64,000 nucleotides of DNA, taken from IMG/VR virus record IMGVR_UViG_3300050015_000743, positions 23,171 to 87,170 of that record; one strand, 5' to 3'. The notes under the pieces were generated by a model. That model searched no databases and was not told the DNA's origin. It saw only the letters and a list, made by a program, of their open reading frames with translations. Both the position numbers and the translations under genes were made by a program. This document shows, one piece after another, positions 51,446-59,915 of the stretch (its first letter is position 1; each line of letters opens with the position of its first letter). Source of the stretch: a virus.

Positions 51446-52348
51446 TTAATTAATAACGATATTGTTTTGTAAAATTTTTGCAAAATCAATAGCTTCCAAA
51501 TCCTTTATGAGTAAATTTTTATCGGGTGGTAGACCATTATATCCATGAATATGATTAACTAATACATTCCTTATGATATTCAATGCTTGAACTAATACAT
51601 CGCCTCTTACCATTGGATGACCTTCGGCAAATATTCTATCACGATCTTCAGATGTAAAGTTTGTGGCTTTAAATTGAGGATTACCACTATGAGATATTAT
51701 TGCAATTTTATCTGCTGTTACAACTGTTCTGCTTTGATAATTAGCTGATGTTTGTACAAGATTTACTGGTTCAAAAACCATGCTGATCTCTGCGGGGTTC
51801 TTTGTGTTTAATTTCAGCACATTACCATTTTCGTGTTTACCTGCTCTTATGTGAACTTCATTAACACGTAATATCACATCGGTATTAACTCTACCAACGA
51901 TTGCAATATCTTCGCTAAGAGGATATACACCTTTAGCATCAGGATACGTATTAGGTGCGGGTTCTGGATTGGTCAGTGGTACATTTGTTGTTGAAAGTGC
52001 AGTAAAACGGGTATCTAAGCCAATTTTATGAGGTTGGCTGATAATACTACCAAGCCAGAATCTACTTCTCTGTGGATATTTAGTATCTTCGATGAATACT
52101 CTTACCATTTCACCAACCTTTGGAAGATTGAAGAAGTATTTTGGTAATAAAGGATAACACCAAGGCAGTTCATTAGTATTTGTAGTTCTGTTGTCAAACT
52201 CATATATTTTTACTTTGATTCTCCCACCCATTGTAGCATCATCAATTGATATTACTTCAGCATAGTATATAGTTCTGGTAATAACAGCAGTTTGTCCAAC
52301 CTTTTTGGGGTCGCTCGTTTGTAATACAGGTTTATCAAATGCACTCAT
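51446..52348 (-). CDS. Baseplate hub or spike protein with gp5-like OB-fold
   Basis: A 300-residue protein. Residues 25-105 resemble the N-terminal OB-fold of T4 gp5 or gpV: AEVISIDDATMGGRIKVKIY, WCYPLLPKYFFNLPKVGEMV, FWLGSIISQP. The rest forms beta-rich spike-like material and a helical C-terminus. Unlike T4 gp5 there is no lysozyme domain. It is the last gene of a late operon that starts at 54692 with overlapping starts and stops. It would link the tail tube or hub to the membrane-piercing tip. Confidence 0.78.
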   Translation of the reverse strand: MSAFDKPVLQTSDPKKVGQTAVITRTIYYAEVISIDDATMGGRIKVKIYEFDNRTTNTNELPWCYPLLPKYFFNLPKVGEMVRVFIEDTKYPQRSRFWLGSIISQPHKIGLDTRFTALSTTNVPLTNPEPAPNTYPDAKGVYPLSEDIAIVGRVNTDVILRVNEVHIRAGKHENGNVLKLNTKNPAEISMVFEPVNLVQTSANYQSRTVVTADKIAIISHSGNPQFKATNFTSEDRDRIFAEGHPMVRGDVLVQALNIIRNVLVNHIHGYNGLPPDKNLLIKDLEAIDFAKILQNNIVIN

Positions 52349-52554
52349 TATCTTTTCTCCATTTCCTCAATTAATTCAACATAATATTTCTCTGTTTCAG
52401 ATAATATACTGAGCTTACTATTAATCAGTTTAGCCAGTTCATCTGCTTCAAAGGTGTGATTAATAATTTCTTGCTTAAGTCTATCATGTTTTGTTTTGGT
52501 ATCATTGATGAGCTTAAGCAATTCTGTTGGTGTGTATTTACTTAAATCTTCCAT
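52348..52554 (-). CDS. Small coiled-coil protein in baseplate operon
   Basis: A 68-residue, fully helical protein (SKYTPTELLKLINDTKTKHD onward). Its start and stop overlap both neighbours by one base each (TAATG-type junctions). Probably a baseplate or assembly factor. Confidence 0.5.
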   Translation of the reverse strand: MEDLSKYTPTELLKLINDTKTKHDRLKQEIINHTFEADELAKLINSKLSILSETEKYYVELIEEMEKR

Positions 52555-52967
52555 TATTGTATAACTCCATATCCTTTACTAAATGTAGTGGTAAGACCGA
52601 CCACGGTAACGGGTCCTGCTGCTGATATACCTGCAGCCGAAAGTGTAATCCCGGGTGGTATTGCCACTGTTATAACTGCTTGCTGTTGAAATGCTTTAAT
52701 TATCTCTTCTACAGCGATTCTCCACATGATTTCATCGGGACTAATTGCGCCCGAAGGTAGCGGTCCGACTGGCAGTCCAGCTTCAGATTTTCTACTGATG
52801 ATCGCATTACTGATTTTAATTGGTGACAGTCCAGTACGATGTGGCACGCCCAATAAAATAATTGGTGTGGGTATCGGAGGCGGACCGCCCAACGATGAGA
52901 GATTCAATATCTTATTGAATGCCCCAAGAATAAAATCCATGTTATTTACATATTGTGTTGCTGCCAT
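52554..52967 (-). CDS. Baseplate-operon structural protein
   Basis: A 137-residue protein with Gly/Pro-rich segments (LGGPPPIPTPIILLGVPHRT) and a hydrophobic Ala/Gly-rich C-terminus (AVITVAIPPGITLSAAGISA). It is too Pro-rich for a membrane protein. Overlaps the small coiled-coil gene. Likely a small tail-tip component; no family recognised. Confidence 0.5.
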   Translation of the reverse strand: MAATQYVNNMDFILGAFNKILNLSSLGGPPPIPTPIILLGVPHRTGLSPIKISNAIISRKSEAGLPVGPLPSGAISPDEIMWRIAVEEIIKAFQQQAVITVAIPPGITLSAAGISAAGPVTVVGLTTTFSKGYGVIQ

Positions 52968-52977
52968 TGTGTTTAAA

Positions 52978-54294
52978 TTATGTGCTTGTTCCAGTCAGAC
53001 TTTTAATTATGCCTGAATATTGTGTTATTTTTTCTACTATAATTTTTCTTATAACTGGATTTAATAATGCAATTAAAAATCTTACAACCATATTAAATAT
53101 AAATTCTCCAACTATTGTCATTATTGCATTTATATTGCAATTTATAATCGTTTTAAACTTTTTTAAATCATCTTTTATACTACCGATTTTCGGTACACCA
53201 CCATTTTGAAATGCACTAGTAATTGCCAGTAATGCACGAATTTGTGGTGTGGTAGTAAGAGCATTTGCAAATTCATTTGTAATTAAGTTTATTAATCTCT
53301 GGAAGAAACCGTCCTTAATTGATTGTTTATTCTCATCATTAACTGCAGGGTCGTTTACACTATCAGCAATTGTGTTATTAATTTGATTACCGATAAAGGT
53401 TGGGTCTGTAGAACCACTGATGCTGTTTATTAAGCTCGTTAAGCCACTTAAAGGCAGACTTGCTCCCATTACACCACAACCCAAATCATAATAAACTATA
53501 CCATTAATAACTTCTTCTGCACGTTGAAGTAACGCAGCGTTATCTTCAGGAGTTATTAAAAAGGTCTGGTTGTCATTTACCAGTTGTTCAATTAGCTTGT
53601 CTGCGTATAAACCATTATATGCTTCAGTAACACTTTTGCCCTGAACCTTACTAACTGTACCGTATATTTTATCCATTACATTTGTCAAGAATTGCTTTTT
53701 ATCAATAATTGCCATATCATTAATGAAAGCATTTGCCCATGTACCAACTGTTGTACCAAGTGTGGGATTTTCTCTGAAAATCATTTCATCAGTTATTTCG
53801 TCATATTTCATCATTAATGACATACCATATGGAATTTCAGTGCCAGCATTTTGAATTGCATCATATGCTGTCTTATTAAAGTTCAAAGGTGCGCTGGGAT
53901 ATTTTAAATCACCAATTGCTGAACTTGGATTAATTTTCAAATCACCCTTAATATCAATATCTTTTATCTTTACTCTTATGCCCGTACCGCCTGACGTAAA
54001 AATTGACGGAAGATTATCTCCTGCATTATATTGATTAGCTTGTTTCTTTACAGCATCTTTTAATTTAGGTTCGACATTATCGATTAGGCTTGTAAATAGT
54101 TCACCTGTTAACATCTGCAAAGCATCTGTTCCAACTACTACTTTTAGAATGTCAAGTAAAAATGGTACTACTTCCTTTTTATTGTTAACTGAAGGAAATA
54201 CATTAGTGGTATCAGGTATTTGTCCTGATTGCGCTACTGATGTAAATGTACCAATAGTAGTAAAAATATTTTTTTTATCACCAGCTAAACTCAT
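52978..54294 (-). CDS. Baseplate-operon protein with hydrophobic C-terminus
   Basis: A 438-residue helical protein. The C-terminal 60 residues (ALLAITSAFQNGGVPKIG ... EFIFNMVVRFLIALLNPVIR) include one long hydrophobic segment, which could insert in the host membrane during ejection or pack in the hub. MSLAGDKKNIFTTIGTFTSV starts the protein. Shares one base with the upstream gene's stop codon. No T4 counterpart identified; gp28-like membrane association is a possibility only. Confidence 0.5.
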   Translation of the reverse strand: MSLAGDKKNIFTTIGTFTSVAQSGQIPDTTNVFPSVNNKKEVVPFLLDILKVVVGTDALQMLTGELFTSLIDNVEPKLKDAVKKQANQYNAGDNLPSIFTSGGTGIRVKIKDIDIKGDLKINPSSAIGDLKYPSAPLNFNKTAYDAIQNAGTEIPYGMSLMMKYDEITDEMIFRENPTLGTTVGTWANAFINDMAIIDKKQFLTNVMDKIYGTVSKVQGKSVTEAYNGLYADKLIEQLVNDNQTFLITPEDNAALLQRAEEVINGIVYYDLGCGVMGASLPLSGLTSLINSISGSTDPTFIGNQINNTIADSVNDPAVNDENKQSIKDGFFQRLINLITNEFANALTTTPQIRALLAITSAFQNGGVPKIGSIKDDLKKFKTIINCNINAIMTIVGEFIFNMVVRFLIALLNPVIRKIIVEKITQYSGIIKSLTGTST

Positions 54295-54692
54295 TACCTA
54301 TTTTCTTTATCTCTTTGTTGCTTCTTTTCAATTTCTCTCTGAACCATATCAAGAAGTTCGTTTCTTTTGTCCGTTGTAATTTCACCAGACTCACTATCTT
54401 GTGGTTGATTTTTATTAGTGCTTCCACCATCCTTGTTTTCGAATACGACTTCTTTTAGATATTTTAATAACATGATTTTTTGATCTTGGTTCTTAGCTTC
54501 AGCAGCGATCAATTTTACAATTTGATCGCCAATTGCTTGAATTTCACCACCTTCTTTTACTTTCAGTTCCCATTTAGTAAAAAGTCTGGTAATTTTTGCT
54601 TTTAAGTTGTGAGAATCATCGTAGATTTCTTGTAAGAGTTTATTGACACTATCTTCGTCAAAGCTCAATTTTTTTCTGGTTGGGCGTGGCAT
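54294..54692 (-). CDS. Hypothetical helical protein, first of baseplate operon
   Basis: A 132-residue, basic and helical protein (SVNKLLQEIYDDSHNLKAKI) with a charged disordered tail (ENKDGGSTNKNQPQD). Directly behind a late promoter and followed by the baseplate genes. Possibly a tail assembly chaperone; not recognised. Confidence 0.5.
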   Translation of the reverse strand: MPRPTRKKLSFDEDSVNKLLQEIYDDSHNLKAKITRLFTKWELKVKEGGEIQAIGDQIVKLIAAEAKNQDQKIMLLKYLKEVVFENKDGGSTNKNQPQDSESGEITTDKRNELLDMVQREIEKKQQRDKENR

Positions 54693-54712
54693 TGCTTTAT
54701 GGTTTTAGTACA

Positions 54713-54721
54713 TATAAATAC
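54713..54721 (-). promoter_or_regulatory. Late promoter motif GTATTTATA (minus strand)
   Basis: Minus-strand GTATTTATA, 20 bases before the ATG at 54692, driving the baseplate operon. Confidence 0.6.
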
Positions 54722-54744
54722 AGTTATTTTGATTTTAATTAAAA

Positions 54745-54775
54745 AAGATTGGCAACTGTAATTGCTACAGTTGCC
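54745..54775 (-). terminator. Terminator after late sigma gene
   Basis: A 10-base-pair stem (GGCAACTGTA / TACAGTTGCC) with a 5-base loop and, read on the minus strand, a T run. It insulates the sigma-factor gene from the late baseplate operon. Confidence 0.8.
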
Positions 54776-54805
54776 ATATCCAACATAAAAATGGTATAAT
54801 TATGC

Positions 54806-55684
54806 TTATTCGTCCATGTAATCCATTTTTTCCAAGAAATAAATTTCCTTAAACGGTTTGATTGCTATCCTGATTTCCTTTGTGGATAAGTTTGTCTGCT
54901 CTTTCAGGAATAACAATATTTTATTTTTTGCAAATTTATTGGTTACACGTTTATTATATTTTCCTTCTGGTGTGTCTTCCATGAATAATATATGCCAGTT
55001 CTTCAATACATTTATAATTGCATCACCGACAATAATTTCATTTCTTTTCATGCAAGGATCGCTGTTGATTTTATCATCAATCTTTTTCACTACAGTATTA
55101 ATTAATTTCTCAAATTGATGTTCGGTTTCGGTTTCGAGTTCATAAGAGTATTCAATATTCTCATTAATCTCATCAATATGATCATCAAAAGATAAATTAG
55201 TTTTCTTCTCAATATAGCTTTTTCTGCTATGATCTTTGTAGTAGTTTCGAATAATTGTCTGACAATAACTATATGCCTTTGAATTAAATATTCTATAATT
55301 ATATCCGCTATCCTTTTCTTTAAGTAATTCTTGTAATTTTTCAGTAGCTTCTTCGGGAAGCCAATACTTATAAATATTTGATTTAGTCCATTTTGGAGTG
55401 CCACATATATTAAATTCAATAATAAATGGTCTGTATTTAATCATGTGTTCAATTAAATGACTTCTGGCATTGGATTCAACCTCTTCAATATCATAGTTTC
55501 CAATATGTATGGGATAGCGTCTTAATATTGATTCAATCATTTTGCGAAAAGGTATTAACAAGATTTCATTATAAATTTTGTTTTTTCCTTCTGCTGTAGT
55601 TCCAGTAATATAATCTATAACTGCTTGTTCTTCTTTCTCCGCAAAATATGGTACGTTCACTTCATAATCAACTTTTTTCTTCAT
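54806..55684 (-). CDS. Late-transcription sigma factor (gp55-like)
   Basis: A 292-residue protein. It resembles T4 gp55-type sigma factors: AVIDYITGT near the start, then EVESNARSHLIEHMIKYRP and KAYSYCQTIIRNYYKDHSRK, the last being the region 2-like core-binding and promoter-melting segment conserved in this family. Longer than T4 gp55 (185). It would direct host RNA polymerase to the GTATTTATA-type late promoters found throughout the window. T4 gp55 works with gp33 and gp45; neither partner is visible here. The first ATG is used. Confidence 0.82.
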   Translation of the reverse strand: MKKKVDYEVNVPYFAEKEEQAVIDYITGTTAEGKNKIYNEILLIPFRKMIESILRRYPIHIGNYDIEEVESNARSHLIEHMIKYRPFIIEFNICGTPKWTKSNIYKYWLPEEATEKLQELLKEKDSGYNYRIFNSKAYSYCQTIIRNYYKDHSRKSYIEKKTNLSFDDHIDEINENIEYSYELETETEHQFEKLINTVVKKIDDKINSDPCMKRNEIIVGDAIINVLKNWHILFMEDTPEGKYNKRVTNKFAKNKILLFLKEQTNLSTKEIRIAIKPFKEIYFLEKMDYMDE

Positions 55685-55709
55685 TTAGTTATAAATTGAT
55701 ACTCTAATA

Positions 55710-56522
55710 TTATTTTTGAAGTCTTGACATATCGATAGGTCTGTCACCCATGATGTTAGCTTCTTTTGTTGCAGTTTCGAACCAAAATTTACGTTCTTCG
55801 ACTGGCATCGTTTTTAAATAAGAGTCAAATAAACTACCCTCACGTGTGGCAAAATGTTTGTAACCGATTTTTGGAATACTGAAGATTTTACAAGCATTAT
55901 TTAACGCTCTGAGTAAGAACTCATACATGAAGGTTAACTTAATGTTTGATTTATATCCACCGAGATTCTTAAATTCGGATTTTTTAATTACTGCGCCACT
56001 GAGTTTGAAGTCTGTATACTGTTTCAATGCTGGAGCGTTCAAATAACCCATTTCGCCATTTTCACCAACGAATTGTTGTGCCCAAACGGTCTCATTTGTT
56101 ATTTTTATGCCCTGATTCAGATGATTCACCTCAATCATCATAGTTAAGAAAACATCTATTTCTGGATAGCTTTCAACATATTTAACTGCATTTTTAAAGT
56201 ATGTCGTACTGTATTCATCATCGAATTCAAGCACCGAGAAATAATCAGTAGGTATTGATTCAACCGCAAAATTAACCTGTGATTGATAGTCTGTTTTACC
56301 CATATTCGAAAGAAAAATGATATTAATCCCTTCAGGATATTTAGCCAATAGGCTTACTTCATATTTCAAAATGTCATCTGCAATTGCAAATGCACATACT
56401 ACCACAATCTGTGGTTTTACTTCAACGTTTTCTTGCTTAAGTACTGATTCAATTGCCTTGTCTAATAGGCTTGAAACCTGATCGTTAAATTCGTGTATTG
56501 GAATTATTACTGTTATATTCAT
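55710..56522 (-). CDS. Family 2-like (GT-A) glycosyltransferase
   Basis: A 270-residue protein. MNITVIIPIHEFNDQVSSLL and the following AIESVLKQ are the classic GT-A start, and SVLEFDDEYS is the likely nucleotide-sugar/metal-binding DxD-like site (here DDE). Later GGYKSNIKLTFMYEFLLRAL matches the acceptor region. It lies beside a GT-B enzyme and a HAD-like gene. It may glycosylate DNA or a virion protein; the target cannot be told. Confidence 0.82.
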   Translation of the reverse strand: MNITVIIPIHEFNDQVSSLLDKAIESVLKQENVEVKPQIVVVCAFAIADDILKYEVSLLAKYPEGINIIFLSNMGKTDYQSQVNFAVESIPTDYFSVLEFDDEYSTTYFKNAVKYVESYPEIDVFLTMMIEVNHLNQGIKITNETVWAQQFVGENGEMGYLNAPALKQYTDFKLSGAVIKKSEFKNLGGYKSNIKLTFMYEFLLRALNNACKIFSIPKIGYKHFATREGSLFDSYLKTMPVEERKFWFETATKEANIMGDRPIDMSRLQK

Positions 56523-56548
56523 TTTATATATTTATTATGTTAAAATTA

Positions 56549-57790
56549 TTATTCTGTTACTGGTGGACTAAATGTGTCTACCTGCTGTTGAGGTTCAGTT
56601 GGTATTAATGTACCTTCGGCTGATACAATATTACCATTTTCATCTACTTTCTGAGGATGCATTGGAAATGCTGCGTTGAATAATGCGATTCTTGCATCGA
56701 TAATACCTTGATAAATGTCAACCAGTTGTTTTGCGCTGTCTTCCTGATTGTATTTACTTGCAACCTTTGCCATTGTTTCATAAAGTTCGGGTTGAATACT
56801 GTCATCGAGAAATTTTATCAGGACTTCGCCTGTTAGTACAGGAAGATCATAATAGTTCTCAGTCCAGACTCCAGCACCTTCAACTACTTTAACTGCCTTA
56901 CCAGTTTCATCCCTTTCGATCATATATTCTGGCATAATATCGGGTTTTAAGCAAATTGGAACTACACCAGACTTCATACATTCAAGTGGAAATGTACCTA
57001 ATGATGAAATTCTGTCAATCCAAATAGCTGCAAAGTTACCCTGAAGTCTTTTTGCAAAGTCAATCCTACGCATTGCCTGTGGCGGTTTTGATTTTGTTAA
57101 CATTGGGTCAAAAGTTATCCAGCTATACTGTGGGTATTTGCTGAAGAACAGCTTAACGAGCTTGCTAATCTCATTAGCATTTCTACCAATGACCGAAATT
57201 ATTGGTTTCTGTGGTAATTTTGATGGTGCAAAATAATCAGGAATACCTACATTGTAAGTTCTAATATTGAATTTGCCCTGACCATAAAATGTTTCAAGCC
57301 ATTCTTTTAATGTCGGTGAAGTTGTAATAACGTCATGAATATTAAAAGCTGACCAATCGGTGCCCGGGATCAGTGCATTTATCATATAGTCAGCAGATTG
57401 TAATAAACCGACTCTTACACATGGTAAGTTTTTAGTCTGCTCCATAATATTTGAATATATTTCTGGAATTACCATCACGTCTTCAGGACCGACTGTAAGT
57501 TTAGGGTCTGCCATCGGTATGTGTTTGTGATTTGTCAGTTCTTTTTCAATCCAGTTAGGTACGACATAATCACCTTTTTCTACCATGATATAAACATCGA
57601 AGCCCATGCTTTTTACAACTGTTGCATGAAAATAAATTTCATATACACTTGCTGTTGGACTTTGTGATTCAGGAACACAGAATAAGAATTTTGATTTCTT
57701 ATTTGTTATTTTAGCTAAAGCTGTTTTAATTTTTTCTATTTTTTCTAATTCAGCCAATTGTGCTTCATTATTTAATAATTGTTCACTCAT
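56549..57790 (-). CDS. GT-B fold glycosyltransferase
   Basis: A 413-residue protein. The C-terminal half contains ISSLGTFPLECMKSGVVPIC followed by LKP, the Glu-containing nucleotide-sugar-binding signature of GT4-like GT-B enzymes, and an upstream IISVIGRNANEISKLVKLFF domain start. The C-terminal extension after residue 370 is Gln/Pro-rich. Probably pairs with the GT-A enzyme encoded next. Spacing to the HAD-like gene is 3 bases. Confidence 0.8.
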   Translation of the reverse strand: MSEQLLNNEAQLAELEKIEKIKTALAKITNKKSKFLFCVPESQSPTASVYEIYFHATVVKSMGFDVYIMVEKGDYVVPNWIEKELTNHKHIPMADPKLTVGPEDVMVIPEIYSNIMEQTKNLPCVRVGLLQSADYMINALIPGTDWSAFNIHDVITTSPTLKEWLETFYGQGKFNIRTYNVGIPDYFAPSKLPQKPIISVIGRNANEISKLVKLFFSKYPQYSWITFDPMLTKSKPPQAMRRIDFAKRLQGNFAAIWIDRISSLGTFPLECMKSGVVPICLKPDIMPEYMIERDETGKAVKVVEGAGVWTENYYDLPVLTGEVLIKFLDDSIQPELYETMAKVASKYNQEDSAKQLVDIYQGIIDARIALFNAAFPMHPQKVDENGNIVSAEGTLIPTEPQQQVDTFSPPVTE

Positions 57791-57793
57791 TTT

Positions 57794-58537
57794 TTACTTA
57801 TTTTTAAATTTAATTATTTTTTCAAACTTTTTATTGTCGATTAAATCGGCAATTTGTAAAACTTCCAGAGAACCTACATTAATGTTTTCATTATATGGTC
57901 TCTTTAGTTTTATTAATTTTTTACCCCAAGGTGCTCCACCCTTAAGAATTTCTGGGTCGGTTGTTATCAGTACATCAACATAATTCCACATATCAAATGG
58001 TTGTTCAACAAAACGATAGTTCTGAAATCTCATTGATATCTTACTTAAAAAGAACATCGTTGGTGGTATACTGAATTTATTTTCAACTGATACTACTGTA
58101 AAGTCCGCAGAATCTTGATACTTTTCCAAGAAATTATTTACGTGAGTATCAAGGTTCATATACATTTTAGGTGCTGCACCGAAGATTTCAAAAAGATAGT
58201 CTTGATATACGAAACGATTATAAACTTCTTTTGCAGTCAGCTTAATCTCTTCAGGTGCTTTGAATAAGAATATGTCTGCTGGTGCTTCACCGAGTTTTTC
58301 ATCATGTTGATAATCCAAAGGATTAATATCTGCTGGCATGTCTTCAGGCTCTTTTAATACCTTAACTGTTTCTGTAGTATCAACGAATTTATAATTACCA
58401 AAATAATCATAAACATACGGCTGTTTTTCTGGTACGCCTTCTTCACCAAATTCTTGAACATAATATCTGTCAAACTGAAGCCACTTTGCTCTCAGGACTT
58501 CATTTACATCAATACCAATTTTTAATTTTTTACTCAT
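57794..58537 (-). CDS. HAD-like / nucleotidase-like protein
   Basis: A 247-residue protein. KIGIDVNEVLRAKWLQFDRY at the N-terminus has a DxN in place of the usual catalytic DxD, and the C-terminal DVLITTDPEILKGG with LIKLKRPYN resembles the late HAD motifs of 5'-nucleotidase-type proteins. With the altered first motif it may be a non-catalytic or specialised member. Overlaps the upstream small gene by 8 bases. Confidence 0.5.
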   Translation of the reverse strand: MSKKLKIGIDVNEVLRAKWLQFDRYYVQEFGEEGVPEKQPYVYDYFGNYKFVDTTETVKVLKEPEDMPADINPLDYQHDEKLGEAPADIFLFKAPEEIKLTAKEVYNRFVYQDYLFEIFGAAPKMYMNLDTHVNNFLEKYQDSADFTVVSVENKFSIPPTMFFLSKISMRFQNYRFVEQPFDMWNYVDVLITTDPEILKGGAPWGKKLIKLKRPYNENINVGSLEVLQIADLIDNKKFEKIIKFKNK

Positions 58538-58820
58538 TATTTTTTTCTTTTATTAATTCGAGTTGTATCTTCAACTCTTCTTGTAATTTTTTCATTTTTT
58601 CTGTATGTTGCTGAATTAATTCAGGTTCGGTAATATAGCTGGGATTAATACAATCAACTCGTGTTTCCAGCATTGGTAGTGATTGTGTAGGAAGAACAAT
58701 TACTTCTCCTTCAAATGTTGTAGGAGTAATTTTTGCTGCTACCTTATACACGTATTCTTGAACGTCTTCACTGCGCATTCCAGCAATACCAACATATATA
58801 ACTAAAATCTTTGTTTTCAT
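58530..58820 (-). CDS. Small hypothetical protein
   Basis: A 96-residue protein with a beta-rich first half (TKILVIYVGIAGMRSEDVQE) and a coiled-coil end. Between PhoH and the HAD-like gene, overlapping the latter by 8 bases. Function unknown. Confidence 0.5.
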   Translation of the reverse strand: MKTKILVIYVGIAGMRSEDVQEYVYKVAAKITPTTFEGEVIVLPTQSLPMLETRVDCINPSYITEPELIQQHTEKMKKLQEELKIQLELIKEKNNE

Positions 58821-58825
58821 AATTA

Positions 58826-59737
58826 TTAAATTAAACCATGACCTCCTAAACTTATTGAACTTTTTATTTCTTTATCTTCACCATTAAATTTTATGCCAGT
58901 TAAATCATTCGCCTCAACATATCGATTTTCTACCATTAATGTAGTTGGATTTACCGTTGTTATTCTTTTTTTCTTTGGTTGCTTAAGATATTCCAGATAT
59001 TTTTCTTCTATGATATCAATAAGAGGATTTCTGACATTCTTATCCTGTGTTGACATCTCTATAACACCAATACCCGCAACGTCCCTAAACATATTAAGAA
59101 TTATTTGTAGTGAACTATCGGTCTTATCTTTCATGTCAACCTGATTAACATCACCTAAGAGTATTAATTTACAATTACTACCAATACGTGTAAGTAAGGT
59201 CAATGAATTATCCAAATTAACATTCTGCATTTCATCAGCAATAATAATACAGTCATCCAGTGTTACTCCACGCATATATGTAAGAGGAAATGGTCTTACT
59301 ATATCGTTGTCAACCAGTTGTTTTAGTGCTGATTCAAGAACTAATTTTTCCATACTTATATAAAAACTCCACATAAATGGGTCGATCTTTTCTTTTAAAT
59401 CACCTTTTAAAAATCCCAATTCTTCACCCTTTAATGTCGTAACAGACTTTACAAGGTATAATTTTTTAAATCGATTACTTGGTTTACGCAATAAACTAAG
59501 TGCCATTGCTATTGCAGCATAAGTTTTACCTGTACCTGCACGACCAGCACAAATAGTAATCTCATTATTTTTTATTGAATTGATTAATTTTATCTGGCTG
59601 TCGTTTTTTGCAATTATTTTTATGTCACTTGTTATTAATTTTCCTATCTCTTCTTTGGTTCTATTGATTGCCAGTGAGTTATTCACTGAGGTCAATTCTT
59701 TAAAATCCTTCTCTTCTTTGTCTCGATCTTTTCGCAT
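58826..59737 (-). CDS. phoH: PhoH-like ATPase
   Basis: A 303-residue P-loop ATPase. Walker A CAGRAGTGKTYAAI, Walker B CIIIADEMQNVN, and ILLGDVNQVD plus LVKSVTTLKGEELGFLKGD are family landmarks. PhoH-like proteins are common in large phages and have helicase or RNase-associated activity in some bacteria, but their phage role is uncertain. First gene of the operon containing the glycosyltransferases; no host-type promoter clearly visible in its upstream region (59738-59915). Confidence 0.92.
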   Translation of the reverse strand: MRKDRDKEEKDFKELTSVNNSLAINRTKEEIGKLITSDIKIIAKNDSQIKLINSIKNNEITICAGRAGTGKTYAAIAMALSLLRKPSNRFKKLYLVKSVTTLKGEELGFLKGDLKEKIDPFMWSFYISMEKLVLESALKQLVDNDIVRPFPLTYMRGVTLDDCIIIADEMQNVNLDNSLTLLTRIGSNCKLILLGDVNQVDMKDKTDSSLQIILNMFRDVAGIGVIEMSTQDKNVRNPLIDIIEEKYLEYLKQPKKKRITTVNPTTLMVENRYVEANDLTGIKFNGEDKEIKSSISLGGHGLI

Positions 59738-59871
59738 ATTTCTACTTAATGTTTTACTTTAAATGACATTCTTTAATTTTTTGTTTTATTTGTACTTATA
59801 ATTTATGTTCTTATATATGCTTATACGCAAAAAAAAATATTATCTTGAATTTCTGCAAAAATTTTTTTCTT

Positions 59872-59881
59872 AGTATTTATT
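59872..59881 (+). promoter_or_regulatory. Late promoter motif AGTATTTATT
   Basis: AGTATTTATT, 34 bases before the ATG at 59916. Confidence 0.5.
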
Positions 59882-59915
59882 TATAAAATAATAATAAAAT
59901 ATAAATTTTTATAAA

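Noticed and set aside
59738-59915. Copy of the bipartite TTTTTTGTAAC / ATTCGTATAAC promoter upstream of PhoH
   Set aside because: A CGTATAAG-like half is present on the minus strand but the other half is at the wrong distance.
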